A DNA stretch of 64,000 nucleotides from assembly GCF_026262505.1 (NCBI RefSeq), contig NC_067206.1:29713896-29777895 (forward strand). Direction: 5' to 3'. How positions within the stretch are numbered: the first letter of the stretch is position 1; each line of letters opens with the position of its first letter. The DNA comes from Trichomonas vaginalis G3. Lineage: Eukaryota > Parabasalia > Trichomonadida > Trichomonadidae. Below are positions 51,024 to 61,699 of the stretch, piece by piece. The translations under genes were made by a program, and so were the position numbers. The notes under the pieces are model-generated. The model was not told the origin of the DNA. It saw nothing but the letters and a program-made list of their open reading frames with translations, and did not search any database.

Positions 51024-52991
51024 ATGGACGTTTTTGGGTCAAAAGCGGGAATGGGTGAGCTTGTAAATGCTGCAAGAACATTAGGTGAAACAGGAAATTT
51101 TGTAGATGGTTTTAAAAGACTTGTTTCAAATGTTTTAACAAACACAAAGAAATTATTTAGATATACCGTACATAACGGACGGATTTTCGAACAGATAGCA
51201 ACAAACCCTCCGGTTATGGCTGCGTTGATGATGGTTAGAGATATAAAACCACGTAACGACGGGAACGAAGAACATGAACAACAGGATACTGGTCGGGTTA
51301 TTCGAGACACTAAAAACGTGTATCCTGAAGTTATTGATTTATTTAGAGGAGTTAATGATTCAATTTCAAAACATTCTATAACCCTCGATGAAGAGAATAA
51401 ATTAACAGATTATATATTCGTCATTATTGCAGAATTAATGAAGAGAATAAATGAAAAAGGAATTGGTGATATCATTAATGTCAGCGATGTAATGATGAAA
51501 AGAAATTTTGACTCATTATTTACAAAACCGAAAACAGAATATAGTCTTTATGACGTAATTACCGAATTAATGAAAAAGATTAATGATAATAAGAGTTCTG
51601 GCGGAAGAGTTGAATTAGAAGTGAATGATGTTAATGAGAAATTAGCCGAAAAAGCAGACAAAAATGAGCTTTTAGCTCTGAGTGATAAAGTCAAGAACCA
51701 CGTTCATTATATAACTTCAGACGAACAGATTATAACGGACTACCATGGATATTTAACACGAAGTGATGAAGCGAAGACAAAAAATGTTAATGAAAGAAGA
51801 TATAAATACATTCGTGCTAAAGGTTATGACATAAGCTGTACTGTACAGTATGATGTAGCTAAAGCACCAGAAGCATTTGGTTATACCGGTGAAATTTATG
51901 CCTCTACTTTCAATGTTAACGGTGTATTAGTTGAACCAAGATTTACATTGAGAGTTAAGGCAAAAATAACGTTTGAAGATGCTATTAAAAGTAAAGCTGA
52001 CAAAGTTGAACTCGAAGCAATGAACAAAGTTTTGAAATCTCATAAACACAACATCTCCGATATAAATGAACTTCAAGCTACATTAGACCGTAAAGCCGAC
52101 AAGAACCATACACATAAATCCTTCACTACTGTTAGAGCAGACGACATAATATTGAACTATACCCTTGGTTCAAGTGCACCTTTAGAGAATCCGAGTACAA
52201 GCGTAAAAGATACTCTTAACAATTTAGATAACAGATGTATGAACATTGAAGGTCATGCCAGAAACTTTGAAGCATACGAACTACCAGCAATGTTAGATAA
52301 GAAAGCAGATAAAGAACATACACATAACTCCTTCTCAACTGTTAGAGCAGACGACATAATATTGAACTATACCCTTGGTTCAAGTGCACCTTTAGAGAAT
52401 CCGAGTACAAGCGTAAAAGATACTCTTAACAATTTAGATAACAGTTGCAGGAATATCGAAGACCATGCCAGAAACTTTGAAGCATATGAACTACCAGCAA
52501 TGTTAGATAAGAAAGCAGACAAAACAGAGCTTCAAACATTAAAGACTGAAATACTTCAAACATTATATCCTATAGGCTCTATTTATACGTCAATGAACTC
52601 AACAAATCCAGCAAGTGTTTTAGGTTTTGGTGAATGGAAGCAGATTGTAGACAAATTCTTATACTGTGCTAGATATTCAAAACAAGCCGGTGGTTCAAAG
52701 AAAATTAAAGAAGCAAACCTTCCACCGCACACTCATACAGGAACTACAAACACAACAGGTAGTCATTCACATTCAATAACAAAAAGAGGTTATACAAATC
52801 TTGTAGCAGGTTCGGATAGATAGGGAATGCATAGATATGATATTTCAAGTGACCCAGTAGATTCAAGCGCAGGTATTTTCTGTGGAACCACAGAAAATCA
52901 TTCACACACTTTCACAACAAATCCAACAGGCTCGGGTGCAGATTATATGCCACCATTTATGACTATATTCGCATGGTACCGCGTTCATTGA
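51024..52991 (+). pseudogene. Fibre protein with phage tail-collar-type C terminus (Polinton)
   Basis: The N-terminal part (to about residue 190) is helical and charged. A shaft follows with repeats of the DKKADK.HTH type and two near-identical 70-residue units (nucleotides about 52,100-52,519, period 210). Then comes LYPIGSIYTSMNSTNP, GFGEWKQIVDKFLYCA and a His-rich NLPPHTHTGTT.HSHSI part, and finally MPPFMTIFAWYRV. This order is that of phage tail-fibre/collar tips, where His-X-His sites bind iron in a trimer and the YPIGSIY segment starts the receptor-binding domain. In this element it would be a host-attachment fibre. It has about one break. Confidence 0.7.
52100..52519 (+). repeat. Near-identical 210-bp coding tandem repeat
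   Basis: Two units of 210 bp (70 codons) in the fibre shaft. The part with GACGACATAATATTG through AACAATTTAGATAACAG is identical over about 120 bp in both. This is a recent duplication or gene conversion. Confidence 0.85.
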
Positions 52992-52996
52992 ACGCG
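52980..52996. terminator. Hairpin at the fibre gene stop
   Basis: CGCGTTC-ATT-GAACGCG: a perfect 7-bp stem across the final codons and the stop of the fibre gene. It could help end transcription or protect the RNA, or be part of the same GC-hairpin family. Confidence 0.4.
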
Positions 52997-53031
52997 CTTG
53001 AGCCTTGAATAAAATCTTTAACTTTACATAA

Positions 53032-54117
53032 ATGAGCTTGAAAGAAGTATTCGAACAACATCCATGGAGGTCATTTAAGAAGTTCAATGAAGCTGCAAAG
53101 AGTTGGGGATTTACTAACAGAGCTGAAGTGAAAAGGTTCTTTGACAAAAATGTTGTACATCAAACAAAAATAAACCCTTACGACTACTTTTTACCAATTT
53201 ACTCCAACGCTCCTGACGCATACCAATTTGACACTCTCATTCAAAGCAGAAAAGGAGGACATAAACCATTCCTCATCTTCATTAATGTTAACACTCGTAA
53301 AGCATATGCATATCCAATGAAAAATAAAGGAACTCGTGAAGTGTCAAGAGTTTTACAAAAGTTTGTAGCAGAACATAGCCCAAGTACTTTAACATCAGAC
53401 CAAGACAGTGCATACCTCAGCAATGAAATCACAGATTTTCTCATTAAGCATAACATAACTCACTACACTACTGAAGACCATAACCATAACATACTCGGCA
53501 TCATAAACCGCTTCATAAGAACGCTCAGAGATTTAAACCAAGAGCGAGACTTTACCGAAGAAACAATGAAACATTTTCTCGAAGTATATAATTCCTCAAC
53601 ACATTCTACAACAGGGCATACACCAAATTCAATGACACAACAACAAGAAGAAAAGTATATATAAAAGAAACGAAGCCAAACACAAAATATCAGAAATTCA
53701 ACACAATTTACCCTCATTCCTGGTACAAAAGTTCGTGTAGTTCTTGACGACAAGCCGTTGACAAAGAAACGTTTAAGGTTAAGTAGAAACTATTATATCG
53801 TAGACTCTACGCAAGGTAATGGATATCTTATAAAAGCTGCTGACGACTCTATTGCGTTTTACCCTCGACATAAATTAGTTGAAAGTAGTAATGGCAAACT
53901 TGCTGAAACCATTGACGAAGCAAAGCGAGGAGTGGTTATTGAAATACTTGGCTATAACATAAACGATGACACTTATAAAGTAAGATATGAAGGAGGCGTT
54001 GAAGATGTTATACCATCTAAGAACTTGAGAGAGTCAAAGCCAACACATCTGGGACCATTAGAGCGGGAGTACTGGAAAGACAAAAATATGCCAGAAAGAA
54101 TAAGAAAATTCTTCTAA
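53032..54117 (+). pseudogene. RVE-type integrase (Polinton), broken
   Basis: The first part has the retroviral-type integrase fold: an N-terminal helical region, then the core with YQFDTLI (first Asp), LTSDQDSAYLS (second Asp) and the ILGIINRFIRTL helix. The second part (from about 53,755) has a chromodomain/SH3-like C terminus (EILGYNINDDTYKVRYEGGV) typical of Polinton integrases. The enzyme would insert the element, giving 6-bp target duplications. It has about one break. Confidence 0.8.
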
Positions 54118-54171
54118 ACTTTTTCATTAGATGTAAATCAGACAAAAGTTTTTTCACCCTCACGAATTTTC

Positions 54172-55182
54172 ATGAATTTCCTTAAGATAGAAAAAATAAA
54201 GTTAGTTTTATTTTTATTTATTTTTTTATTTTGTATAAAAGATATGATTTCAACAATCGGTACAACAACAATTCAAACTACAGCACCAAACTCGTTAGTC
54301 ATGAATCCTACGTCAATGTTGATAGAGATGAAAAACTTTATTCCTTCTTCATATACTTTTGAAACAGAAATCCAGAAGATAAAGCAAGAACTTTTAACAA
54401 GTAATTTAGACTGTAGTGCGAAAGATGAAACAAATGAACAGTATCTTTATGACATGCAGGATATTATTGACCATTTGCCTAAACTACCTGAAGTTCAGCA
54501 GTAAAAACTAACTATTCCTGAATTCGACGAAATTGAAGTCAAAGCAACTGACTCAGTAGAAATAAAGAAATTCATACGTAAAGTAAATTATGAATTCCTT
54601 GGTTTTCATTGCAACCATAAAGTTATGGACAAAGATTGCGACATGGTTTATAAAAATATTTCTGACATATATAAATCGGTGGAGTTTAAGACATACGATA
54701 ACTTTGTTTCGTTAGTTGCTGAATGTGTTTGGGAAATAAGAGATAAAGATAGAAGAGACAAAGTATGGAACGAACAAATAAGACCCGCTATGTTTGAGAT
54801 GAAGAGAGCAATTGACGCTTTAGTTGTTTTAGCTGGTAATGTTTCAATGTATAACGCAAAAACGATGCCGCAATGTTCAAAATGTAAAGCAGCAATAAGA
54901 AAATATAACTACTCAGTCAAAGAGATAGAAAGAATGCGAAACGACTATGCAGACTTAAAGAAAGAAGCAGAAAAGCCAGCAGAAGATAAAATGGATATGT
55001 TGACATTTCTTAATAAAAACTATCCAACAGCAGAAGATTTCCTTCTGTCTGACGTCAAGAAGAAATATAAAGAGACTTTCGGCACGATTAAAACATTCGA
55101 TGTACTAAAAGAAGAAATTGAAGCTACGAAATTGTTTAGGATTTCAAATATACATCGTACAATTCATGTAAAACGCTTGTGA
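54172..55182 (+). pseudogene. Polinton-associated coiled-coil protein, broken
   Basis: The span encodes a hydrophobic start (which may be leader, the likely start being the ATG near 54,244), a helical middle, a CSKCKAAIRKYNYSV piece with a Cys pair that could bind zinc, and a long charged coiled coil (VKEIERMRNDYADLKKEAEK). About one break. The word GTCATGAATCCTACGTCAAT near 54,297 recurs at about 57,005, so its N-terminal region was copied elsewhere. Function unknown. Confidence 0.45.
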
Positions 55183-55189
55183 AAAAAGA

Positions 55190-55224
55190 GGTGAAAAAAC
55201 AGGTGAGATCTCACCTCTTCACCT
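55190..55224. repeat. GGTGAGATCTCACC 3'-end motif, copy 2
   Basis: GAGGTGAAAAAAC then GGTGAGATCTCACC (55,202-55,215) and CTTCACCT. It begins 7 nt behind the stop of the preceding gene. Confidence 0.75.
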
Positions 55225-55280
55225 AAACATTATTTTTGCTGAAAAATGACCAAATTTCATGAATTTCATTAGTTAGAAAA

Positions 55281-55338
55281 ATAACGCTAATTTTTTTCTA
55301 AGAAAAATTTTTATTTTGTATGTAAAGACAGTAATGTC
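55281..55338 (+). promoter_or_regulatory. Duplicated leader, copy 1
   Basis: This 58-nt leader (ATAACGCTAATTTTTTTC...) of the KilA-N gene at 55,334 recurs exactly 700 nt downstream at 55,981-56,038 with two base differences. It includes the ATG of each gene. Confidence 0.7.
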
Positions 55339-55945
55339 AAACATTGAGTTTGAAACAGTTAGAAAGATAGACAATGACACCAAAGTGGTTAGAATTGGTG
55401 ATTTAAACGTAAGATACTCAAAGAAATACAACAAATATTCTTTGTCAGACATTATATCTCCATCTGGAAAGAAAACAAACGACTGGGTTAGAAATGCTTC
55501 AACTCAGAAAATTTTGACAAGAAATCCTGAGCTTATGATATCAGTAGCATTTCATGGAACAAGAGCATATCTTATAGACAAAAGTCTTATACCAATAGTT
55601 TTGTTATGGTTAGACCCAGTTGTTGGATATAACTTCATAACATATGGTTCATTCGACTCAGAACGTTGCAGTGAAGGCTTACTTTATATCGTTCAGAAAC
55701 CGAAGGACTTCAACACAAAAAGATATAAGATAGGAAGGACATATAATATAACTCAAAGATATGAGTCTACAGTCAATAGAGTCAAGGTTGTGTTTGTTAA
55801 TGATATGAGAGCTGCTGAAACAGAACTGCTTGAAGTTTTTGAGAAAATGTATGGTGCTCCCACGAAAGGTAAAGAAACGTTTGAAGTAGATGAGATAGAT
55901 AAAGCTATAAAATTATTTGACGAAGTTGCTGAAAAATACATGTAA
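55334..55945 (+). CDS. KilA-N plus T5orf172 (GIY-YIG-like) protein
   Basis: I start at the ATG at 55,334 (MSNIEFETVRK); two upstream methionine codons at 55,316 are in the leader repeat. Residues 25-100 look like a KilA-N DNA-binding domain (KYSLSDIISPSGKKTNDWVR). Residues 115-190 look like a T5orf172/GIY-YIG domain (GLLYIVQKPKDFNTKRYKIG then TYNITQRYE). This pairing is common in nucleocytoplasmic large DNA viruses and phages and is thought to act on DNA in regulation or genome conflict. The frame is intact with 203 residues. It is followed at once by a second KilA-N gene under a copied leader. Confidence 0.75.
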   Translation: MSNIEFETVRKIDNDTKVVRIGDLNVRYSKKYNKYSLSDIISPSGKKTNDWVRNASTQKILTRNPELMISVAFHGTRAYLIDKSLIPIVLLWLDPVVGYNFITYGSFDSERCSEGLLYIVQKPKDFNTKRYKIGRTYNITQRYESTVNRVKVVFVNDMRAAETELLEVFEKMYGAPTKGKETFEVDEIDKAIKLFDEVAEKYM

Positions 55946-55980
55946 AGCGTTTATTTTTGGTCTTTTGTGAAAGTCAGAAA

Positions 55981-56038
55981 ATAACGCTAATTTTTTTCTA
56001 ACAAAAATTTTTATCTTGTATGTAAAGACAGTAATGTC
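55981..56038 (+). promoter_or_regulatory. Duplicated leader, copy 2
   Basis: Copy of 55,281-55,338, offset exactly 700 nt, at the head of the second KilA-N gene. Confidence 0.7.
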
Positions 56039-56861
56039 AACATCAGAGAACACAACAACTGCTATCGTTCATGAAGCCATCAATGAAGAATACGAGTACA
56101 TACAGTATAACAAACAGTTACGTCTCATTCGTTCAGTCAAAGATGACATGTACCAAATGCAAAGTATAATGAATGCTCTTCGTTCTACAAAGCAAGCATA
56201 TCATTGGTTTGAAAACTAACAGACAAAAGAACTTTTAGAAGAATTTCCTCATATGATTGCTTCCCTCGGAAAACCGAGAGAAGAGATTCCGTACGAAAAT
56301 CGCAAGAATTTAGCTCCTGGTTTGAAAGGTTATTATGTTCATAGACTTTTAGTAAACGCTGTAGCAATGTGGGCTTCACCTCGTTATGCTTGTTATATTT
56401 TCATGATGTTAGATGAACTATATAAAGCAGAACGTGGAGAGATGGAAAAGAAACTTCATGCAAAAGATGAAGTCATTGAATCCAAAGACAAAAGCATACA
56501 GAAAAGAATACCACGTTCAGTACCAAAAGGAAAGGAAAAGAGTTATAAGTATATGATTTATACTGAAGAGTTGGAGAAAGAAGAAGATAAAGATATGGTT
56601 ATGTTGCATTTAGTCAGAAGAAACAACAAGAGCTTTTATGACTTAGCTAAAATATATAAATCTGACAGAAACTGGTTCTATCGTGAAAACTTACCGATTT
56701 CAATGACTCCGAATGAACAAATAAAGGAAATTGTCAAAAATACTCTTCCTCAAACACACTATGACATCAAAGGTTGCACAATACTTACATTCAAAGAAGA
56801 CTTACCATTACTGAAGGAAAAAATAACAGAATATTTCGACAACTTCAAAGAGGAAGAATGA
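56034..56861 (+). pseudogene. KilA-N domain protein (Polinton), broken
   Basis: The KilA-N signature is clear: LAPGLKGYYVHRLLVNAVAM then WASPRYACYIFMMLDELYKAE. A helical linker with a basic stretch follows, then a C-terminal DUF3627-like part (YKSDRNWFYRENLPISM). These are DNA-binding proteins with viral relatives such as Bro and MSV199 types. It has about one break. It shares its leader, but little protein sequence, with the gene just upstream, so duplication of the control region and domain shuffling are likely. Confidence 0.7.
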
Positions 56862-56905
56862 AGTCACGACAACATTAACGATGAAGTCACGACAACATTA
56901 ACGAA
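56860..56905 (+). repeat. Tandem 24-bp repeat
   Basis: GAAGTCACGACAACATTAACG occurs twice in tandem just behind the KilA-N pseudogene stop. Confidence 0.75.
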
Positions 56906-56913
56906 GAGAGAAT

Positions 56914-56962
56914 GAGGTGAAAAAAGAGGTGAAAAAACGGGTGAGATCTCACCTCTTCACCT
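56914..56962. repeat. GGTGAGATCTCACC 3'-end motif, copy 3
   Basis: Two AGGTGAAAAAA words, then GGTGAGATCTCACC (56,940-56,953), then CTTCACCT. It lies 52 nt behind the KilA-N pseudogene stop, in the same orientation as copy 2. Confidence 0.75.
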
Positions 56963-57082
56963 AAAATATATTTTTGTGCTATATTTACACTCATTTACGA
57001 AGAAGTCATGAATCCTACGTCAATTATGTTCGACACTGTAAGCATTAACAATAACATTAACGAAGCATCATGCTGTTCGCTC

Positions 57083-57308
57083 TTTCGTACCTGTTGTCAA
57101 AATGTCATGTTGTCACACTTTTTAAAAGAAGTTAATTAACCTGGTGACATGGTGACGTAGTGACACTTTCAGTTCTTCAAAAATAATTCATAAATGCCTT
57201 CCTCCTTTCGTACCTGTTGTCAAAATGTCATGTTGTCATCATTTTTAAAAGAAGTTAAATAACCTGGTGACATGGTGACATGGTGACACCCTCAGTTCTT
57301 CAAAAATA
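57083..57308. repeat. Two tandem ~104-bp units with TGACATGG micro-repeats
   Basis: Units 57,083-57,186 and 57,205-57,308 (period 122) start with TTTCGTACCTGTTGTCAAAA and end with CAGTTCTTCAAAAATA. Each contains GTGACATGG micro-repeats (GGTGACATGGTGACATGG) and a partner TGTCATGTTGTCA. No gene covers this region. It could be a control region or an iteron array. Confidence 0.75.
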
Positions 57309-57317
57309 TATTTTTGC

Positions 57318-57791
57318 TTAAATAGCTTCAGGGTCTATTTCTTCAACCATTTCACTTCCTTCGTCAATGTCAATAGAAGCTTCTTCAACCTTTGGTAAGA
57401 ATTTCTGTATAACATCTTTGTTCGTTATTGTCTTCAGAGATGAAGGATAATATTTCACAGATGTTTCACCCTTCTTATATTCTTTCTGTTCGGAAAGATT
57501 TAAAGCAATACTGAAGAAGTCAATATTAGAGTTCTTTATAACAGTATAATGAGTATCTTTGACATTCACGAAGAAACTCTTTTGTTTCAAAACTACTGCT
57601 AACTCTTGTGAAGTATAACGTTTGCGGTCAATGACGATAGCTAATGGTCTGACATACTGACCAAACTTAGATTCTTTCACAAACTTCTTGTTAAAGATAA
57701 CATTAACATTTGAAGCATTATTGAACTCATTCTTGATGGCAGTAGCGAGAGCATTGTATGAAAAGAACTTGCAATCTTGCATGTGTTTCAT
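57318..57791 (-). CDS. Polinton-associated protein, unassigned
   Basis: The 157-residue protein is intact with mixed helices and strands (FSYNALATAIKNEFNNASNV; QYVRPLAIVIDRKRYTSQEL) and a Glu-rich C terminus (KVEEASIDIDEGSEMVEEID). No catalytic motif is apparent. It is divergent from PolB across about 90 nt, an arrangement that would suit a replication or control gene. Function unknown. Confidence 0.5.
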   Translation of the reverse strand: MKHMQDCKFFSYNALATAIKNEFNNASNVNVIFNKKFVKESKFGQYVRPLAIVIDRKRYTSQELAVVLKQKSFFVNVKDTHYTVIKNSNIDFFSIALNLSEQKEYKKGETSVKYYPSSLKTITNKDVIQKFLPKVEEASIDIDEGSEMVEEIDPEAI

Positions 57792-57880
57792 TAAAATAGA
57801 AATATTAAATTATTTTGAAAAATAACTTTAAAAAATCTAATCTAATTTTTTCAAAAAATATTTTTTATTTCCTACTAAAG

Positions 57881-60800
57881 ATGTATCGGAAGTTGTCTAA
57901 GTTAGAACACTCGGAAATAAAACAACTTCTAACAGAAGCTAATATAGATGTTGCAAAACATTACGCAACAAACAAAAAAGCACTCGCTGACATCCTCAAT
58001 GACTATAATGGTGCTATAAGTTATGATAGAATTCATGAGTTCATAAAGCCGCAACGCGGCGAGGACGAAGTCCATGCAAGAGCATTTCCTTTAAATGACG
58101 TTGCTATTGACTTATATCATAGACGTTCAGTACCTCATGAAGTAAGAAGAGAAATGTTTGACATAACAAATGCAAACGTTGGTGAAACAAGAAGAAGAGA
58201 CGACACACTGAAACAACAGAGAAGAGAGATGTTTAAAAGTGCTATAGAACAAGTTCGCAAAGCTAACGATGTCATTCGTTCCATTGACGACAAACCAAAA
58301 GAAGGTGAGAGATGGTTAAAGAAAGATGAAGAGAATAGGAAGAGAATGTAAGACAGGCAATAGACTCATTGACTTTAACATCGAAGCTTTAGATGAACCA
58401 AACAGAGACTACTTACACAAACATTTCGGTAAGGTTTTCATGAGACTCTTAGAGAAGATTAAAATAAACCCAACAAAGATGGATGGTATGTTATAAACTT
58501 GGTGGAAAGTATGAATGTTCTACGTTAAACCTCAATAATATTGGAACATTACTACATCAGCTCTTGAAGGAGAACTTTATATCAGAGATAGAAGCAAATG
58601 CTGCAGGTATTGTTGAAATGCACTATGACTTCTTCTTGACAAACATAAAGAATCTTACTGAAATAAAGATGTATGATTTAACAGAATATGAAGGCTTAAC
58701 GATGTCAGATGTAAAGAAAGGCAAACCAAAAAAGAGACCATATAGAGATGAAAGCACACTGACAAATGACCAGAAAGCCATTTTGGAAGCTCTTAAGCAA
58801 ACAGGAAACCCAGCACTTATAGAAAGCTTTTGGAAAGATAATGGTGAAAAGAAGTTTTATAAGAAGAGAAGCGGTCAGTTCTGGAAGTATCTTTGCACAT
58901 TACCTATAAATCTTGAGCGCTACCAAATCTTCAATGAACTGAACAAAAGAACTGCAACACTTATGACAGAAGACAATTGTTTCGTTTATGCTTGCATTCA
59001 GGCTGGAGTAGATGGAGAGACTATTGACCACATGAGAGAAGTCATTCGTGTTAGAGACTTTCCTCAAAGTAAAGTACAAGAAATTTCTGACGCAACAGGT
59101 ATAGCATTTAATGTTACCATTGGTTTTTCAATGACTCAAGACATAATGAAATAAAGAGATACATACCAAAAGAATGTAAAACTGTTCGAACTATTGACTT
59201 ACTTCTTGTTGAAGACCACTACATGCTAAATGAAAGATTACCAATGACAACATATTTCATTCGCAACTATATAGAAATCTTGAAGGAGTGTGGTGGAATG
59301 AACATTGAGAAACAAATGAAGATTTATACAAAGAGAGAAGATAAATATGTAGTTCGTTATGATAGAACAACACCGTTATGGGATGTTATGAAAACATTGT
59401 GGGAGTGCAAATATTTCGAACCTATTTCTTATGGAGAACTTTTCACATATACGACTGACTTATATAAACAGAACCTTGCACCATTTAAAGATTTGACATA
59501 TGCTCCAAAGTATTGTGTACAACTGAAGAAGAAAGCCGAGTCAAAAGAAGTAAATAAAAATAAGTGCAAGTTCATTCCTGAGCACGTTTTCTTTGCTGAC
59601 TTTGAGTGCAGTACGATGGCTTTCATAAAGCTTTTAACATCTGTTACGACAGTGAAGATGGTTCAGTGAGTGAAAGCATTTGGGGTCAGAACTGTGCAAC
59701 AGAATTTTTGGAACGACTTCCTGACAAGAGTTTAATATATTTCCATAACCTCAGTTATGATATAAACTTCATCTTAAGACACATGACAGAAGTGAAAGGA
59801 ACTCCCATCATTAAAGGTTCACGAACAATGCAAATAACTGGCTTATATAAAGGAAGGGCAATTATTATAAAAGACTCTTACAGTGTTATAAATAAGAAGC
59901 TTAAACTATTTCCTGCTATGTTTAACTTACAAACAGGACCGAAAGAAGTATTTCCATATAACTACTACAGCAGTGTTTTGTTAGCAAATGACAACAGAAC
60001 TGGTGTCATTTCTGAAGCATGTAAGTTTATCCGGGATGCAGATACATTCATGAAAAACATAGATTCCATCAAAGGTTGCAGAATAGATGAGAACCACTTC
60101 GACTTAGAAAAGTATAGCACATTTTATTGCAAACAAGATGTAAGAATTTTAAGAGAAGGTTTTGTTAAGTTCCGCAATGACATATTGAAAGAATTTGATT
60201 TAAACGTTTATGACTACGTTAGTATTTGTTCAATTGCTAACAAATTATTTGAGAACAGAGTGTACTTCCCGAATGGAAATTTATATGACCTCTCAAATAA
60301 ACCAAGAGAATTTATTTCACGCTGTATTCAAGGTGGAAGATGTATGCTGTCAGATAACATGAAACAAAAGAGCGAAAAGAAACTCATTGCTGATTTCGAC
60401 GCTGTTTCATTATATCCATCAGCTATAGCAAGACTTTATACTTTAGAAGGTATTCCAAAGGTTATGAAGAAAGAAATGTTAAGCACAGAGTATCTCATGA
60501 GACATTTATTCGATGACGACCAAAAGGAACCCATTGGTGAAAAGTTTATGTCTGGCTTCTTTGTTCTCATTAAGATAACAGAGATTGGAATACATAGACA
60601 CTTTCCTTTAATAGTTTGTGACCCTGAACTAAATCCAGAACTTAACGTTCCCAGAAGTTCAAACACTTGCTGTTTAATGTATGTTGACCATATAACATTA
60701 CAAGACCTCATAAAATATCAAGGTGTCAAATGTGAAGTGTTGCAAGGATACTATTACGATGGAAACAGAGATATTAGAATAAGAGATGAAGTAAAGAAGT

Positions 60801-61653
60801 TGTTTGAGTTAAGGTTAAAGTATAAGAAAGAAGGAAATCCTTTGCAAGAAAATATAAAGCTCATTCTGAACAGTATTTATGGCAAAACTATTCTATCTCC
60901 TATTGAGTCAAAAATAACCATAGTAAATGACAAAGATGCTATAAGATATGCCATCAGAAACTACAACCATATAGTGAAGTTCGAAGGTTTGGATGGTTCA
61001 GATAAAACTATTTTCAAGCTAACGAAAAGCATTTGCAGACACTTTAACTTCTGTCCACTTGGTGTTAACATTCTGTCTATGTCGAAGAGAATAATGTGTG
61101 AAGTATTCTGTACTGCTGAGGACTTAGGAATGGACATCTTTTATAGCGATACGGACAGTATGCATCTCTACAATGAAGATATCCCTCGTTTAGCTGAAGA
61201 GTTTGAGAAACGTTATGGAAGAGTTCTCATTGGTAAAAACCTTGGTCAATTTCATAGCGACTTTGCAGAAATCAACCTGGAAAACAAAGTTTAGCATACA
61301 AGTCAATATTTTGTGGAAAGAAGACTTACATAGACTTACTCACGAATGATTTAAATGAAGTTGCATTTCACTGCAGAATGAAAGGCGTGAAGCAAGATGT
61401 TATTGCTTTAACCGCTAATGAAATGTTTCCTGACTCTGTTCAGTGTTTCTATGATGAAGATAAAGGTTTAATGGTTCCGCAAGGAACATATGATAAAGAC
61501 TCTGAGTTCAGTTTAATGAAACGTTACAAAGCACTTTATGACGGTCAAGAGATTGGATTTGACTTATGTAAGTCTTCTAGTCCTTGCTTTGCTGAAAAGT
61601 TTAACTTCTCAATAACGACTAAAACAAGCTTTATTCGTAAGTTGAAGTTCTGA
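57881..61653 (+). pseudogene. polB: Protein-primed type B DNA polymerase (Polinton), broken
   Basis: Successive frames over 3.8 kb show the family motifs in order: the N-terminal helical region, an exonuclease ExoII piece (FHNLSYDINFILRHM), palm motif A (DFDAVSLYPSAIARL), motif B (LNSIYGKTIL) and motif C (FYSDTDSMH). This is the protein-primed PolB of Polintons, which would copy the element from its ends. The chosen start (57,881) begins MYRKLSKLEHSE. The gene is broken, with about five breaks. Within the 5' part, at 58,048-58,073, sits a GC-rich double hairpin inserted in frame. Confidence 0.85.
58048..58073 (+). repeat. GC-rich double hairpin, copy 3 (in-frame insert)
   Basis: GCCGC-AAC-GCGGC (58,048-58,060), GA, then GGAC-GAA-GTCC (58,063-58,073). 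Against copy 1 the outer pair is G-C instead of A-T in the first stem, and A-T instead of G-C inside the second: both arms changed together. It is translated as PQRGEDEV. Confidence 0.85.
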
Positions 61654-61699
61654 GGTCATTTATTTTTGTCAGCAGTGAGACCATTCATGATAAAAATAA

